This document shows, piece after piece, positions 11,601 to 18,421 of a DNA stretch of 64,000 bases (position 1 is the first letter of the stretch; every line of letters starts with the position of its first letter). Source of the DNA: Silicimonas sp. (lineage in GTDB: Bacteria; Pseudomonadota; Alphaproteobacteria; Rhodobacterales; Rhodobacteraceae); assembly GCA_022826205.1 (NCBI GenBank), contig JAJDVJ010000081.1, positions 1-64,000 on the forward strand, read 5' to 3'. The notes under the pieces were generated by a model that had not been told where the DNA came from, did not search any database, and saw only the letters and a program-made list of their open reading frames with translations. The position numbers were made by a program, and so were the translations under genes.

Positions 11601-12654
11601 CTGGATCCGAAGTTCGAGCGCCCTTGTTTACACGGACGTCGAAGTCGAGTTCGACATCGTTCCTGGCGACGTATCGGTGGAAGAGGACGTGCAGAGTTGC
11701 ATCGCGCAGTTGAAGAGACCGCTGAAGGGCGTCTTCCACCTGGCAGGCACTCTGGACGACCGGTTCTTCGACGACATTTCGCCTGGGTCGATGTCCAGGG
11801 TCTTCGCTCCGAAGGCCGACGGCGCGTTACATCTCCACCGGGCCACCTCGGACGTGGCGCTGGATCACTTTGTCCTGTTCTCGTCCACGGCCTCCACGGC
11901 AGGCAATCCGGGCCAGGTCAATTATAGCGCTGCCAATGCCTTTCTGGACGGTCTGGCCGTGGTTCGGCAACGGCAGGGCCTTCCATGCCTCGCCTTCAAC
12001 ATGGCCGCCGTGGCAGACGCCGGAATGGCGTCACGCAGCCTCCACGTGCTGCGCATGATGCGAGCCACCGGCATGCCGCCTGTGAGCAGCGACTGCGCCA
12101 TCGCCAACCTCGACTTCGCACTGCGCTCGATGGCCGACAAGGATCACCTGGTCACCGCCATGTTCAGTCGACCGGCGTGGACGGTCGAGCTTCCGGACTA
12201 CATGCGCGTTGGCCGCTTGCTGAACAACCAGGATGCCTTCGAAGCCGGGTCGGGCAGCGAATGGACGATCGAAAGCGTGGTCGCACAGCTTGCCGCCAAG
12301 GTCGCCGAACTCTGCGGGCACGATGAGGGCGGCGTGGATGAGCCGCTGTCAAGCTTCGGGCTCACTTCCATCTCCGTCGCCGAACTTGGCGCTTTCATCC
12401 AGACGCAGTTCAATTACCAGATGAGCGCGCTCGAACTGATGACCACGGCGTCTTGCATGTCAATTGCCCGCGGCATCATTCATGGCAGCCAGGACGAAGG
12501 GGATGATATGGCGGAAGCGAATGGTGCATTGGAAGCGCCCTTGGTCGCCCTAGGCGAAACCCAACGTACGCCTTCGGCCTATGCGAACTCGATCGAAGAT
12601 CATTTCCCTCGCCAAGGCGGCAACGATCCGGCTACGGTACCATTATCCGGATGA
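5608..12654 (+). CDS. Single-module highly reducing type I polyketide synthase (KS-AT-DH-psiMT-ER-KR-ACP)
   Basis: A 2348-residue synthase that should extend an acyl chain with malonyl-type units and fully reduce each beta-carbon. Numbering is from the ATG at 5608; a TTG at 5593 in the same frame, with GAAGG at 5576-5580, is the alternative start. KS: nucleophile Cys178 in TACSAS, His322 (EAHATGT) and His361 (KSNVGHMEAA). AT: Ser630 in GHSSGE, with an AFHS motif later, a malonyl-like signature. DH: His943 and Asp1120 (FDGGLQ), but the Gly of HxxxGxxxxP is His947. Around 1267-1300 sits what looks like a C-methyltransferase with its SAM motif lost (RVLEIAGDRES). ER: HSALGGVGQ near 1757. KR: GGLGGFG near 1963 and Tyr2106. 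ACP: Ser2254 in GLTSI. There is no thioesterase; release probably falls to the reductase two genes downstream. The layout recalls mono-modular synthases of marine symbionts that make branched lipids. Confidence 0.93.
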   Translation: MDQSAPQMPVAIVGYSYRMPGGIRTDDDFWRLLRDREIVQEPITDRYGRGYRPIGGYSGPSRFASPWEGLIRDDGEKLFDRGLFGMSQSEMTLTDPQMRMLLTSAWETFERVGWDLHGLRNSQTGVFIGAQVPAVASWRPMHGAGPFDVTTLSVAMLANRISYHFNLMGPSITYCTACSASLTALHSAINALVSGDCRQALVGSVNYLGTFRLSASFNALGVICPDGKCHSFDAEANGYMRAEGAFTYAIKPLEAAECDGDPIYAIVEATAVNAAGAADGTGGLAQGRYITAPTRHAQADLMRTACMRASRSPGDFDYIEAHATGTVVGDRIEGNAIAEAFGGFERASPLRLASVKSNVGHMEAAAFHCALLKVLMMMQRRTFAPISRNFLVPNPEIDFESCPMQVQTECEPFPDHPVTVGINSFGFGGANGHCVVREYRSEEPRIWSMPLAPEAGFMVPLSARTTEALTENARELRRTLERRELDLYTLVGNLSRRRTHFGTRTSFAVRNRESLIQALDTFVEEPSPVTTAAVEAPRMLMVFSGQGTQWAGCGRDLYLADPVFRRVVDAIEEQWREHSDYSLREACFFAPQEKLDEVQLAQPVIFMLQCAIVEWFKTWGIYPDCVVGHSSGEVAAAYASGALTLADATRLVFHRAKLQQRTAGTGRMLAIGLDRHGVESLLENLQTPAQSRNGLPSGVEIACENAPASTVICGHESALQPIIEELDRRKWQFQLLPGNIAFHSSAMDPLRDDALADLSFLNGREFNAEVPFVSSVTGSKVERLDADYWWSNIRRTVRFSAAMETVRRDLQPDAVLEIAPHGALQPMIAQCLEGSDPMPACIPTLMRDSDACLGVREALGALFRAGVVLDFAAQYPRPEPIAHLLPGHPRDDRVAMDIMCDDEMFVRQGEYSHGPLVGHKVPSSHMMFEARLSERDFPWMADHRVHHAAIMPAAGYIELILEAFEGVPVHIEVLEFLQPCPIPKVPVRLQTALHPVANAPDTYTFSISSRPYDVDARSELHCRGKVRRTDANHPVKVPTRLEEIDTNRFAPSIVADDSDFYERLEAVLSETFQYGPHFQTIRRVLMDTATRDSLVDIEMDEALWTSGKVEGYVSCPPLFDGGLQIFLFNLLKWADLFAVPRRAEDVTFLKPPSGPRITCHVTKPEEDWLDVNERGQYSVRLGERSGGSIGFYDGDSGELVAYIGKYTYFTSNPHWNDVLDSKHVVSWQPKFISDGPGLDELLPSGEIGSAELIAAMQRPVSGMSRSCRVLEIAGDRESNETALKKCLDELNRGDAQAEYWLVSDSQERAREHFESFHSNDAALRFECLDLSDPPALDKGLLRAGAAELLFLHREARSYSPDDWALLHRLTVAGGLALVHHEKGDIISPGSGWTTVRTGQRWTLLQAPKSFADASGATKLPGPRWVLGESNSVAEDWVARLDSPESVHSVPAEVLILGGYHSLDEWPHSTDLQAIDFFCGTDPEDPTGELVTTRFIAFVQALVSHRIEHASCQCRLTVVTQRAAHDVEDPRGSALWGAVRSMAIEIGEEARIDFRLVDLGDPEDLETLAWLACCDLRERELAIRQQHLWAPRLVSIRERHVRVPADTEPAYRLTLDNAGQISGLEMKSYELPALGRHDVEIEVTAAALNFRDVMVTLGLLPALAYERSALGHEIGMEASGVVRRTGPDVNHCRVGDAVAFLQGGCIANRVVVRDQLVFAKPGRLSMEEAASTLSVYVTAYYALIHLARLRRGQRVLIHSALGGVGQAAIALAKHSGAEIYATAGSETRRNRLLEMGVRGVFDSHSFDWHDGLMAATGGEGVDVVLNSLAGHHIELCLRALRPGGWHCEIGKVDIYADNALGLRLLRKNLRFAAIDVDRLILDDPVLSRELCQACLNLIDQGELPAIPVTEFPYRDYARALRLMTTGQHQGKLVLKAPSDKGDQAFTVADVKPLLDPNATYLVTGGLGGFGLRLLPYLAFAGARHVTLLDRDPNRRRTADWIRSSSALVYTDVEVEFDIVPGDVSVEEDVQSCIAQLKRPLKGVFHLAGTLDDRFFDDISPGSMSRVFAPKADGALHLHRATSDVALDHFVLFSSTASTAGNPGQVNYSAANAFLDGLAVVRQRQGLPCLAFNMAAVADAGMASRSLHVLRMMRATGMPPVSSDCAIANLDFALRSMADKDHLVTAMFSRPAWTVELPDYMRVGRLLNNQDAFEAGSGSEWTIESVVAQLAAKVAELCGHDEGGVDEPLSSFGLTSISVAELGAFIQTQFNYQMSALELMTTASCMSIARGIIHGSQDEGDDMAEANGALEAPLVALGETQRTPSAYANSIEDHFPRQGGNDPATVPLSG

Positions 12655-12691
12655 CGATGATGGGCGCCCCGGAACCGCCACGGACGATGCC

Positions 12692-14434
12692 ATGATGAAC
12701 ACCCTTCTGGTCTATCCACGGCAACCCCCAACCTACTGGGGTTCTGACTTCGCGCTGGACATCGTGGGAGTGAAGTCGGCCTTCCCGCCCCTGGGGCTGC
12801 TCACCATTGCCGCGATGTTTCCGCCGGGGTACGACCTCAGGGTCGTGGACATGAACGTGACTTCGCTGGAGGACTCGGACCTGGAATGGGCCGACATGGT
12901 GTTCACGTCCACGATGATCGTTCAACGGATATCTCTCGAGAATGTCATCGAGCGGTGCAACCGAGCCGGGGTTCCGGTGGTGGCAGGCGGCCCGCATCCC
13001 ACAACCTTTCACGACGAGATCGAAGGCGTGTCGCATTTCGTGCTGGATGAAGTCGAGGAGACCTTTCCGGAATTCCTGCGTGACCTGGAAGCCGGCACTG
13101 CAAAAGGAATCTACAGAGCGCCGAGGAAACCGGACGTGACCCAAACGCCGGTGCCGCGTTTCGACCTTATTGACATGAACGGCTACTACTCCATGGGGGT
13201 GCAATTCTCCCGGGGCTGTCCGTTTGACTGCGAGTTTTGCGACATCATCAAGCTCTATGGCCAGGTCGCGCGAACGAAGTCACCGGACCAGGTCGTCAAG
13301 GAATTCGATACCATCTACGACCTCGGGTGGCGGGGACCGGTCTTCCTGGTTGACGACAATTTCATTGGCAACAAGCGCGAGGCGATGAAGCTGCTTCCGG
13401 CGATCGCCGCTTGGCAGAAGAAAAGGGGCCATCCGTTCACTTTGTCCACCGAGGCAAGCGTCAATCTCTCCCGTATGGACGAGTTGATGGACATCATGGT
13501 CGAGGCCGGTTTCGACACCGTGTTCCTGGGCATCGAGACACCCAATCCAAAGGCATTGCTCAAGACCAAGAAGCCACAGAACGTCAGCAAGCGCGATGAC
13601 AACTACCTGTTCAATGCGGTTCGCACGATTCAGGGAAAGGGGATGCAGGTGCAGGGCGGATTCATCCTGGGCCTTGACGGTGATGACGAAGGGGTCTTTG
13701 ACGCCCAGATCGATTTCATCCGGGAAGCTGGCATTCCCGTAGCACCCATCTACCTTTTGACCGCCTTGCGAGGAACGGACATGTACGAGCGTTTCAGGCG
13801 CGAGAACCGGCTCATTGACGTTCCCATAGGAACCAGTGCCACGACACTCAATTTCAAGACAGAAATGGACCAAGGTATCCTGATCGAGGGATACATGCGG
13901 GTGACGGCCACCCTCTACGATCCCGCTCTAGAGAACTACCTTGAGCGCTGCCTGACCCTGCTCGAAAACCTGAAATTCGTCCCGCACCTTTACAAGCCGA
14001 AGAGCAGAAACGCAGTCTTTGCGGATCTGATGGGCGTGCGCAGCCGGCTTTCGGCCAAACAGGTCCCCGCCTTCACGAAGTTCATCGCCAAGGTCTCCAA
14101 GGAGCATCCTAGCATGCTTGCCAAGGCGGTGCGCCTCGCCGCCATGGGCTACCACTTCGAGAAGATCACGCGACAACAGAACACGATCCGGGCGTTCATG
14201 CATTTCCTGAACGCGAAACTGGATGAGGTCGGCGCGACAGTTGCCAACGGCGGACAGCAGGTCGATGAAGGCCGATGCCGCAAGGAGGATGCGCTCAAGC
14301 GTGCCAAGGAGCGCTATGAGTCGATTCCCGAAGAATTTCGCTACGACGGCGACGGGATCGAGAACGCCATTGCATCGTTCCGCAGCGAATTAAGCGCCCG
14401 TTTTGACCGGCACGCGCTGGCTGAGCGGATCTGA
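12692..14434 (+). CDS. Cobalamin-binding radical SAM enzyme (B12-binding/DUF4070-like)
   Basis: A 580-residue protein starting at the tandem ATGs at 12692/12695, 37 bp after the synthase; a longer in-frame start at 12581 lies inside the synthase and adds residues that look unlike the family. Residues 1-140 form a B12-binding Rossmann domain (LVYPRQPPTYW, then VVAGGPHPTTF). The radical SAM cluster motif is CxxxCxxC with Cys176, Cys180 and Cys183 (RGCPFDCEFC), followed by VFLVDDNFIGN and a C-terminal DUF4070-like part. Related enzymes such as HpnP/HpnR methylate unactivated carbons, and others rearrange carbon skeletons. Between a synthase with a broken methyltransferase domain and a release enzyme, a role in C-methylation of the chain is attractive but inferred. 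Family assignment is firm. Confidence 0.88.
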   Translation: MMNTLLVYPRQPPTYWGSDFALDIVGVKSAFPPLGLLTIAAMFPPGYDLRVVDMNVTSLEDSDLEWADMVFTSTMIVQRISLENVIERCNRAGVPVVAGGPHPTTFHDEIEGVSHFVLDEVEETFPEFLRDLEAGTAKGIYRAPRKPDVTQTPVPRFDLIDMNGYYSMGVQFSRGCPFDCEFCDIIKLYGQVARTKSPDQVVKEFDTIYDLGWRGPVFLVDDNFIGNKREAMKLLPAIAAWQKKRGHPFTLSTEASVNLSRMDELMDIMVEAGFDTVFLGIETPNPKALLKTKKPQNVSKRDDNYLFNAVRTIQGKGMQVQGGFILGLDGDDEGVFDAQIDFIREAGIPVAPIYLLTALRGTDMYERFRRENRLIDVPIGTSATTLNFKTEMDQGILIEGYMRVTATLYDPALENYLERCLTLLENLKFVPHLYKPKSRNAVFADLMGVRSRLSAKQVPAFTKFIAKVSKEHPSMLAKAVRLAAMGYHFEKITRQQNTIRAFMHFLNAKLDEVGATVANGGQQVDEGRCRKEDALKRAKERYESIPEEFRYDGDGIENAIASFRSELSARFDRHALAERI

Positions 14435-14471
14435 AGTTCGCGTGACATCCATCCATTACAAGAGGCACGTC

Positions 14472-16967
14472 ATGTCGAACGCCACAATTGTGTCCCAAGA
14501 GACCCCACGGCTTGTCGGCACGCTGCCACCGCATTGCCGGCAGGACGTGGAATCTCTCCGTCAGTTCGTACGGTCGGTGCTGGATGACGAAACGCCGAAG
14601 GAAGCAGTGTCTCCGCCAGAATTTCGAGAGGTGCTTCTGACCGGCGCGACAGGCTTTCTTGGCCGCTTCGTTCTACGGGACTTGCTTCACGGGAATGCCA
14701 ATCTGCTGGTGCATTGCATAGTTCGAGCCAAGGATTCAGGGCATGGCATTCGCCGTCTGCGTCGTGCGCTTGAGGAAGCCGAAATCTGGAGTGACGAATA
14801 CGAGCCCCGCATACGGATCGTGACCGGAGACCTCACAGCTGCGAGATTCGGACTTGGAGAACCGGAATTCGCGCATCTATGCCAGCAAATTGATGCTGTT
14901 TTCCACCTTGCGGCAGAAGTGAACCTCGCCTCCTCCTACCGAAACTTGCGCAAGGCAAACGTGTTCAGCACTCGCAACGTGATCGAACTTTGCCTGCGAA
15001 CCCGCTACAAGCATCTATTTCATGCCTCGACCATGGGAGTGTTTCCCCAAGCGTTCTGCGGCTATGCGGAGGAATTCGGCAACGACCTCATCGAGGACCA
15101 GATGCAGCCGGATCTTGCAAGCATGAAGAGGATATTCCCGATAGGGTGGCTCGGGTATCCATGGAGCAAGCTGATCTCCGAACAGGCACTGCTGTTCGCA
15201 CAATCAGCCGGGATGCCTTTGGCCATATTCCGGTTTCCGCGAACTGCCACCGCAAGCACCGGATTCACGAATGCGGATGATGCCATGGTGCGCGTGTTGG
15301 CAAGCATAGTCGATATCGGAATGATGCCCGAAGGATTCACGATTCATGGAAGCAATGAGGCAGTAGACGTCCTTAGCAGGATCTACACGGCGATCTCTAT
15401 GAACCCGGCCCGACGCCATACGATCTATCACTGCTGCGATCCCCGGCCGGATTACCACGATATCGAACTCGCCGACTTCGGCCTTTACTATCCCGAGGCG
15501 CCCTACCAAGCGTTCAGGCGTGCCTGCCTGGCCCGCGGCGAACGATCCCCCCTGCATGGACACTGGGCATTGCTTGACCACTTTGCCCGATACTGGTTCG
15601 GAAAACGCAATGCAGCCGGTTCTGTCCCTGTTTCCGACCGCGCCATCCGCGAGGATTGTTTGGAACCGATCCAGTGGCCGAGCCTGTACACCATGCTCAA
15701 GAGCTCGCACGACTGGATCAGGCGCCATCGAGAGGAATGGCCATATGACGTGCCAAAGGGTCGATTGGAAACCGATTGCCTGATGGACCGTGCCCGACGT
15801 TTCGCCACAGAGGCCGGAGTGCCCTTTGAATCGACATATCCCAAATGGATGCGCCGCGGACTCCAGGAACTGGTCCGCGCCTTGCAGGCACCGGACGCCA
15901 AGCTGCTCGAGGACAGACTGAGCGATGTCGTCTTCGATCTTTGCGGTTCCTTGCGCAATACAGCGGCGCTCGCGGGTGAACGGCTGCACCACCCGGAAAT
16001 CGAAACGGAAGTGATCGATCGCCCCGTATTCATCGTGGGCATCAACCGAACTGGGACCACCTACCTGCACCGCCTCATGGTCCGCGATTCAAGATTCTGG
16101 GCACTGAGAAGCTACGAATTTACGGAGCCGGTTCTGTCGCCAGAACAGTACGCAACGGTAGCGGGTACGCCGGAGGACCCGCGTCGGGAGTACTTCGAGG
16201 AGCTCTTGGAAGCGTCCGGGATTCGCGAGGCCTTCGAGGGAATCCACCACCTGGACATTGAAGAGCCGGAGGAGGATTTCCCGATCCTGAGACTGGCCTT
16301 TGCAGCCTGGACATTGACGGTCCGTTACCATGTGCCACGCTATGGTCGTTGGCTGGCCGAAGCAGGATCGCGGAACGCATATTCCCATCACCGTCGCATC
16401 ATGCAGCAATATACCTGGCAACGTAGGCAGCGCCGTTCCGAACGTACAAGGCAGTGGCTGTTCAAAATGCCCGGTCATCTGATGGAATTGGAAGCACTCT
16501 GCGAAGCGTATCCGGATGCGCACTTCATCCAGACCCACCGCGACCCAAAGCAATTCATGGGGTCGTGGAACAACATGGCGGAGCGGATACGATCACGATC
16601 CAGCGAACCGCGCGCCCGCAGCGAGTTCGGTGCCGAACAATTGGACTTCATGAGCGGAATGCTCAACAAGTCGGTTCGTTTCCGGGAAGCGCATCCGGAA
16701 TTGAGGGATCGCTGGATTGACGTGAATTACCATGATCTGGTCCGTGATCCGTTCGCGGTCATGCGTCATGTCTATGACCGGTTCAACTGGACTCTCGGGC
16801 AGGAGACGATGGACTCCATGGTAAGCTGGAACCGGCGGCAGGCGAAAAAACGCAGTAAGGAGACCCGGCACAGTTACCAGCTTCAGGATTTCGGGCTCAC
16901 ACCGGAAATGGTGGACGAGGCATTCGCCCCGTACCTCGACTTCATCACCTCCCTCGGCATTCGGTAA
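14472..16967 (+). CDS. Thioester reductase-sulfotransferase fusion
   Basis: An 831-residue bifunctional protein. The ATG at 14472 has AGAGG about 7 nt upstream and lies 37 bp after the radical SAM gene. Residues about 50-300 are an extended SDR of the thioester-reductase type: NADPH loop LLTGATGFLG near 54, AEVN near 150, and Tyr229/Lys233 (YPWSK). Such domains release a chain from an ACP as aldehyde or alcohol. From about residue 440 to the end is a Sulfotransfer_3-type sulfotransferase. Its 5'-phosphosulfate loop holds RTGTTYLHRLM (Arg526 onward) and the 3'-phosphate site is QTHRDPKQFMGSW near 688. It should move sulfate from PAPS to a hydroxyl. I know no characterised enzyme with this pairing. 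The likely job is to release the polyketide as an alcohol and sulfate it, or to sulfate another hydroxyl on it. Domain calls are firm, the coupled reaction is inferred. Confidence 0.88.
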   Translation: MSNATIVSQETPRLVGTLPPHCRQDVESLRQFVRSVLDDETPKEAVSPPEFREVLLTGATGFLGRFVLRDLLHGNANLLVHCIVRAKDSGHGIRRLRRALEEAEIWSDEYEPRIRIVTGDLTAARFGLGEPEFAHLCQQIDAVFHLAAEVNLASSYRNLRKANVFSTRNVIELCLRTRYKHLFHASTMGVFPQAFCGYAEEFGNDLIEDQMQPDLASMKRIFPIGWLGYPWSKLISEQALLFAQSAGMPLAIFRFPRTATASTGFTNADDAMVRVLASIVDIGMMPEGFTIHGSNEAVDVLSRIYTAISMNPARRHTIYHCCDPRPDYHDIELADFGLYYPEAPYQAFRRACLARGERSPLHGHWALLDHFARYWFGKRNAAGSVPVSDRAIREDCLEPIQWPSLYTMLKSSHDWIRRHREEWPYDVPKGRLETDCLMDRARRFATEAGVPFESTYPKWMRRGLQELVRALQAPDAKLLEDRLSDVVFDLCGSLRNTAALAGERLHHPEIETEVIDRPVFIVGINRTGTTYLHRLMVRDSRFWALRSYEFTEPVLSPEQYATVAGTPEDPRREYFEELLEASGIREAFEGIHHLDIEEPEEDFPILRLAFAAWTLTVRYHVPRYGRWLAEAGSRNAYSHHRRIMQQYTWQRRQRRSERTRQWLFKMPGHLMELEALCEAYPDAHFIQTHRDPKQFMGSWNNMAERIRSRSSEPRARSEFGAEQLDFMSGMLNKSVRFREAHPELRDRWIDVNYHDLVRDPFAVMRHVYDRFNWTLGQETMDSMVSWNRRQAKKRSKETRHSYQLQDFGLTPEMVDEAFAPYLDFITSLGIR

Positions 16968-16980
16968 TCACGCGCGTTCT

Positions 16981-17003
16981 CGGAACATCCCGGCGTTCCG
17001 TTT
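16981..17003 (+). terminator. Weak intrinsic terminator-like hairpin after the fusion gene
   Basis: CGGAAC at 16981-16986 pairs with GTTCCG at 16995-17000, followed by TTT. The stem has six pairs and the U-run is short, so at best it is a leaky terminator separating the synthase genes from the pump genes. Confidence 0.35.
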
Positions 17004-17236
17004 GAAGCATGCATGCTGCAGCTCAATTCAGACTTGAACGGCTACATGGGTTGCTTCGGACTGGATTTGGACCAGAATGTGGCATACGATTCTTGCCAAG
17101 TTTGGATTTCGGAGACAGGCAACAAGACGAATAGTGCACACCGGCCATTCCTGAAGCCGCTTGACTGTCACGACTCTTTTGCACCGGCAGATTGCGGCGA
17201 AGGCTGGACCACACACGATCACTGACAGGTGGAGCC

Positions 17237-18361
17237 ATGCCACAACAATCGACGAACCCGGAGAATTCTTCCCGCGAAAGGCGCTGGCGTGGTTATGCTC
17301 AAGTTGGCGCGATCATCGTTATCATCGCAGGAGCACTGTACCTGGCCCAAGCCCCGGAGCGGGCCGACTTTCGACCGGTGGCCGCATCTCACGACGCGGC
17401 ACCGGTTGTACAGGTTGTTGTTCCGTCACCGACGGAACATGCGCACAGGCTTGATCTCACTGGAACGGTGACCCTTGACAGAAAGCTGGCGGTCGTTTCC
17501 GAGGTCGAAGGCCGGGTTGTCTGGGTGTCGGCGGACTTCGTTAACGGAGGCAGAATTTCGGCGAACGAGGTGTTTGTCCGGATTGATCCCCGCGAGTACG
17601 AGCTTGAGGTCAGGTCTGCGGAAATGGCTGTTGCAAAGGCCGAGGCTCAGGTGCAGCTGGCACGACGCACAGTTGGTACCGATGCCGGCCTTGTAATTGC
17701 CGAGGCCGAAGCCAGTCTCGGACAGGCCGAGGCGAAACTTGCCCTTGCGAACCTGCAACTTGAGCGTACCGAGATCAGTCTCCCCTTTGGCGCTCGCGTA
17801 ATGTCCTCGGAACTGGAAGTTGGCGATCTGGTCGGACCACCGGACGCTGTTGGGAAGCTGTCTTTGCTCGGAATCGTGTACCGACCTGACGCGCTTCAGG
17901 TGCGGGTGCCAATTAGGGTCGAAGATCTTGATTCGCTCGAATCTGCAATTGGTCGGCCAGCGCAGGTAAGTACGGTCCACGGCACATACCAAGCCGGAAT
18001 AGCACGGGTTTCTTCAGTGGTTGCCGTTGAGAGCCGTCTCGCCCATGTATTTCTCAAGTTTTCCGACGACATTCCGCAATCCGAGCTGCCGGTTCCCGGG
18101 ACCTTTGCGGAAGTCACGATCCATGGACCGTTGCACGACGGTGTCTTCGTGCTTCCCGAGGCCGCCGCGAGAGAACATGACAGCATCTGGATTGTTCAGG
18201 ATGGCGCCCTTCGGGCCCTGAAGCCGGTAACCGTCGGACGTTCCAACGATGGATGGATTGTCGAGGCGTTCGAGCCCGGCGAAGGCGTAGTGGTCAGCGT
18301 CCTCGCCGGTGCCAGCGAGGGCCTGAGGGTTTCTCCCGATCCTGCATCGTCCGGGCAGTAG
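17237..18361 (+). CDS. RND efflux periplasmic adaptor (membrane fusion protein)
   Basis: A 374-residue membrane-fusion protein. The ATG at 17237 follows AGGTGGAG closely; a TTG at 17192 is a poorer start. One N-terminal membrane anchor lies at about residues 21-38 (GAIIVIIAGALYLA). Then come a lipoyl-like/beta-barrel part (VVSEVEGRVVWVSADFVNGG), an alpha-hairpin rich in Ala, Glu and Gln (KAEAQVQLARRTVG to AEAKLALANLQLERTEI) and the C-terminal barrel. It should bridge the RND pump encoded 60 bp downstream to an outer-membrane channel, which is not encoded here. Its position straight after the polyketide genes suggests export of their product. Confidence 0.9.
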   Translation: MPQQSTNPENSSRERRWRGYAQVGAIIVIIAGALYLAQAPERADFRPVAASHDAAPVVQVVVPSPTEHAHRLDLTGTVTLDRKLAVVSEVEGRVVWVSADFVNGGRISANEVFVRIDPREYELEVRSAEMAVAKAEAQVQLARRTVGTDAGLVIAEAEASLGQAEAKLALANLQLERTEISLPFGARVMSSELEVGDLVGPPDAVGKLSLLGIVYRPDALQVRVPIRVEDLDSLESAIGRPAQVSTVHGTYQAGIARVSSVVAVESRLAHVFLKFSDDIPQSELPVPGTFAEVTIHGPLHDGVFVLPEAAAREHDSIWIVQDGALRALKPVTVGRSNDGWIVEAFEPGEGVVVSVLAGASEGLRVSPDPASSGQ

Positions 18362-18421
18362 GATGCCGCAATCCTCGAATTCGAAGATGCCCTGGACCTG
18401 TCAAAGAAATAGGGGGATATC

